A stretch of DNA of 6,886 nt from positions 1-6,886 of the forward strand of contig JAPLJY010000125.1 in the NCBI GenBank assembly GCA_026388345.1, read 5' to 3'. The DNA is from Deltaproteobacteria bacterium. Its GTDB lineage: Bacteria > Desulfobacterota > Syntrophia > Syntrophales > UBA5619. Position numbers and translations under genes: made by a program. Numbering within the stretch: the stretch's first letter is position 1; each line of letters starts with the position of its first letter. Under the pieces are notes generated by a model that saw nothing but the letters and a program-made list of their open reading frames with translations, was not told the origin of the DNA and made no database searches. Shown in pieces: positions 6,198-6,886 of this stretch.

Positions 6198-6232
6198 ATG
6201 CGCGATCAAACTTCAGGGGAGTCAAGGCGCCG

Positions 6233-6733
6233 ATGCCGCAGCAAGGGGTACGAAAATCCCCGGAAACTTCCGCACTGAGTCCACAGGAGGCCGATATCGC
6301 CAGGCTGATCCAGGGGGATATCCCTCTCACCGGACGTCCTTTTCAGCGGATTGCGGAAACCGCCGGTCTGACCGAAGGAGAGGTCCTGTCGCTTGCCCGC
6401 AGTCTCCGGAAACGAGGGATCATCCGGAAAATCGGCGCCATCGTCCGTCACCAGAAGGTCGGTTACACCCACAACGTCATGGTCCTCTGGGCCGTCCCCC
6501 CTGCTGGCGCCGAAGCCGCCGGGAAGGCGCTCTCCTCATTTGCGGAGGTCACCCACAATTACGAGCGGACACCCCCTTTCGCCGGCCGGTTCAATCTCTT
6601 CACGATGATCCATTTCCGGAAGAAAACAGACGAGGATCTTCTCCGGAAAATGGCGCTGGCCGCGGGCGTTACCGATTTCAGGATCCTGCGGAGCCTGGAG
6701 GAATTCAAAAAAAACAGCATGGAGTATTTCTGA
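6233..6733 (+). CDS. ahbB: Siroheme decarboxylase subunit (AhbB-like, Lrp/AsnC fold)
   Basis: Siroheme decarboxylase removes two acetate carboxyls from sirohaem to give 12,18-didecarboxysirohaem, a step of the alternative haem route (and of haem d1 synthesis by NirDLGH). The enzyme is built from two related proteins, AhbA and AhbB. The 166-residue product has an N-terminal winged helix-turn-helix (about 18-70, ending [13 protein letters not shown]) and an AsnC-type ligand domain carrying family signatures: [13 protein letters not shown] (78-89), [11 protein letters not shown] (106-116), FNLFTMIHF (120-128) and the tail [10 protein letters not shown]. Family assignment is strong; B rather than A rests on gene order and the tail and is less sure. 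A neighbouring AhbA partner gene is absent, since atpE is divergent upstream. The ribosome-binding site is AAGG at 6224-6227, perhaps helped by AGGGGAG at 6215-6221. The stop codon TGA runs directly into hemL sequence. Confidence 0.85.
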   Translation: MPQQGVRKSPETSALSPQEADIARLIQGDIPLTGRPFQRIAETAGLTEGEVLSLARSLRKRGIIRKIGAIVRHQKVGYTHNVMVLWAVPPAGAEAAGKALSSFAEVTHNYERTPPFAGRFNLFTMIHFRKKTDEDLLRKMALAAGVTDFRILRSLEEFKKNSMEYF

Positions 6734-6886
6734 TGGGAATGAATATATCGATTATGTCGCATCCTGGGGTCCCATGATCCTCGGCCACAGCCATCCGGAG
6801 GTCGTCGCGGCCATCCGGAACGCAGCCGGCCGGGGGACAAGTTACGGGGCGCCGACCGCGTTGGAGACCGGCATGGCCGAGCGGCT
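6732..6886 (+). pseudogene. hemL: Glutamate-1-semialdehyde aminotransferase, 5' end missing (continues beyond window)
   Basis: HemL is the PLP enzyme that turns glutamate-1-semialdehyde into 5-aminolaevulinate, the first tetrapyrrole precursor. From 6732 the frame reads [20 protein letters not shown], then [10 protein letters not shown] and [12 protein letters not shown], a clear match to the HemL segment that in E. coli starts near residue 48. The preceding 45-50 residues, including the PGGVNSPVRAF region of the family, are absent. The same frame upstream of 6732 is unrelated sequence inside ahbB, with a stop at 6606-6608. The ATG at 6733, which overlaps the ahbB stop as TGATG, is in another frame and closes after 14 codons. 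An in-frame ATG occurs only at 6774. As written no complete HemL can be made. The rest of the gene lies past the window, so its state there is unknown. Confidence 0.8.

Noticed and set aside
6094..6777. Plus-strand open frame of 227 codons spanning ahbB
   Set aside because: Its translation is rich in Arg, Pro and Gly without domain signals, while the overlapping frame at 6233 is a clear AsnC-type siroheme decarboxylase.
1..6886. CRISPR array, tRNA or rRNA genes, riboswitch
   Set aside because: No regularly spaced repeats, no cloverleaf with a T-loop GTTCRA box, and no conserved rRNA or riboswitch core was seen on either strand.

Overview
The window looks like a bacterial chromosome segment from a strictly anaerobic Desulfobacterota-type organism, possibly a Syntrophia relative. 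The evidence is a siroheme-decarboxylase (ahb) gene next to hemL, which marks the alternative haem pathway of anaerobes, and a leader-bearing F-type ATPase c subunit of the kind found in that group. The assignment is an inference from gene content; no rRNA or tRNA is present to fix it.

The left two thirds (1-5467) is accessory DNA. An IS3-type insertion sequence runs off the left edge, with the first 25 codons of its orfA on the minus strand and its terminal inverted repeat ending at 139. Next comes one large gene (421-3366) for an exported 981-residue protein with WD40-like repeats, an Ig-like segment and a C-terminal caspase-like (C14) domain. A second copy of the same IS end, in inverted orientation, lies 100 bp past this gene (3468-3501), so the caspase gene sits between two related IS ends. 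After a 452-bp AT-richer spacer comes a two-gene type II restriction-modification operon. Its PaeR7I/XhoI-family endonuclease gene is broken by a 4-bp tandem duplication (CTCCCTCC, 4157-4164). Its methyltransferase, a beta-class enzyme with TSPPYW and DPFCGSGTT motifs, looks intact.

The right third (5540-6886) looks like core chromosome. atpE (F0 subunit c) is transcribed leftward as an apparent single-gene unit, with a good sigma70-type promoter (TTGACA-N17-TACAAA), a leader of about 150 nt and a hairpin/T-tract terminator. The leader holds a 22-codon candidate upstream ORF whose stop overlaps the atpE start, and a perfect 10-nt Shine-Dalgarno complement with no start codon behind it. Divergently transcribed is ahbB, a siroheme decarboxylase subunit. 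It runs straight into hemL, but the first 45-50 codons of hemL are missing: recognisable HemL sequence begins at the ahbB stop codon, in another frame, at a TGATG junction. This is either a real microhomology deletion that breaks hemL or an assembly error.

The three points most worth following are the broken endonuclease beside an intact methyltransferase, the ahbB/hemL junction, and the atpE leader.
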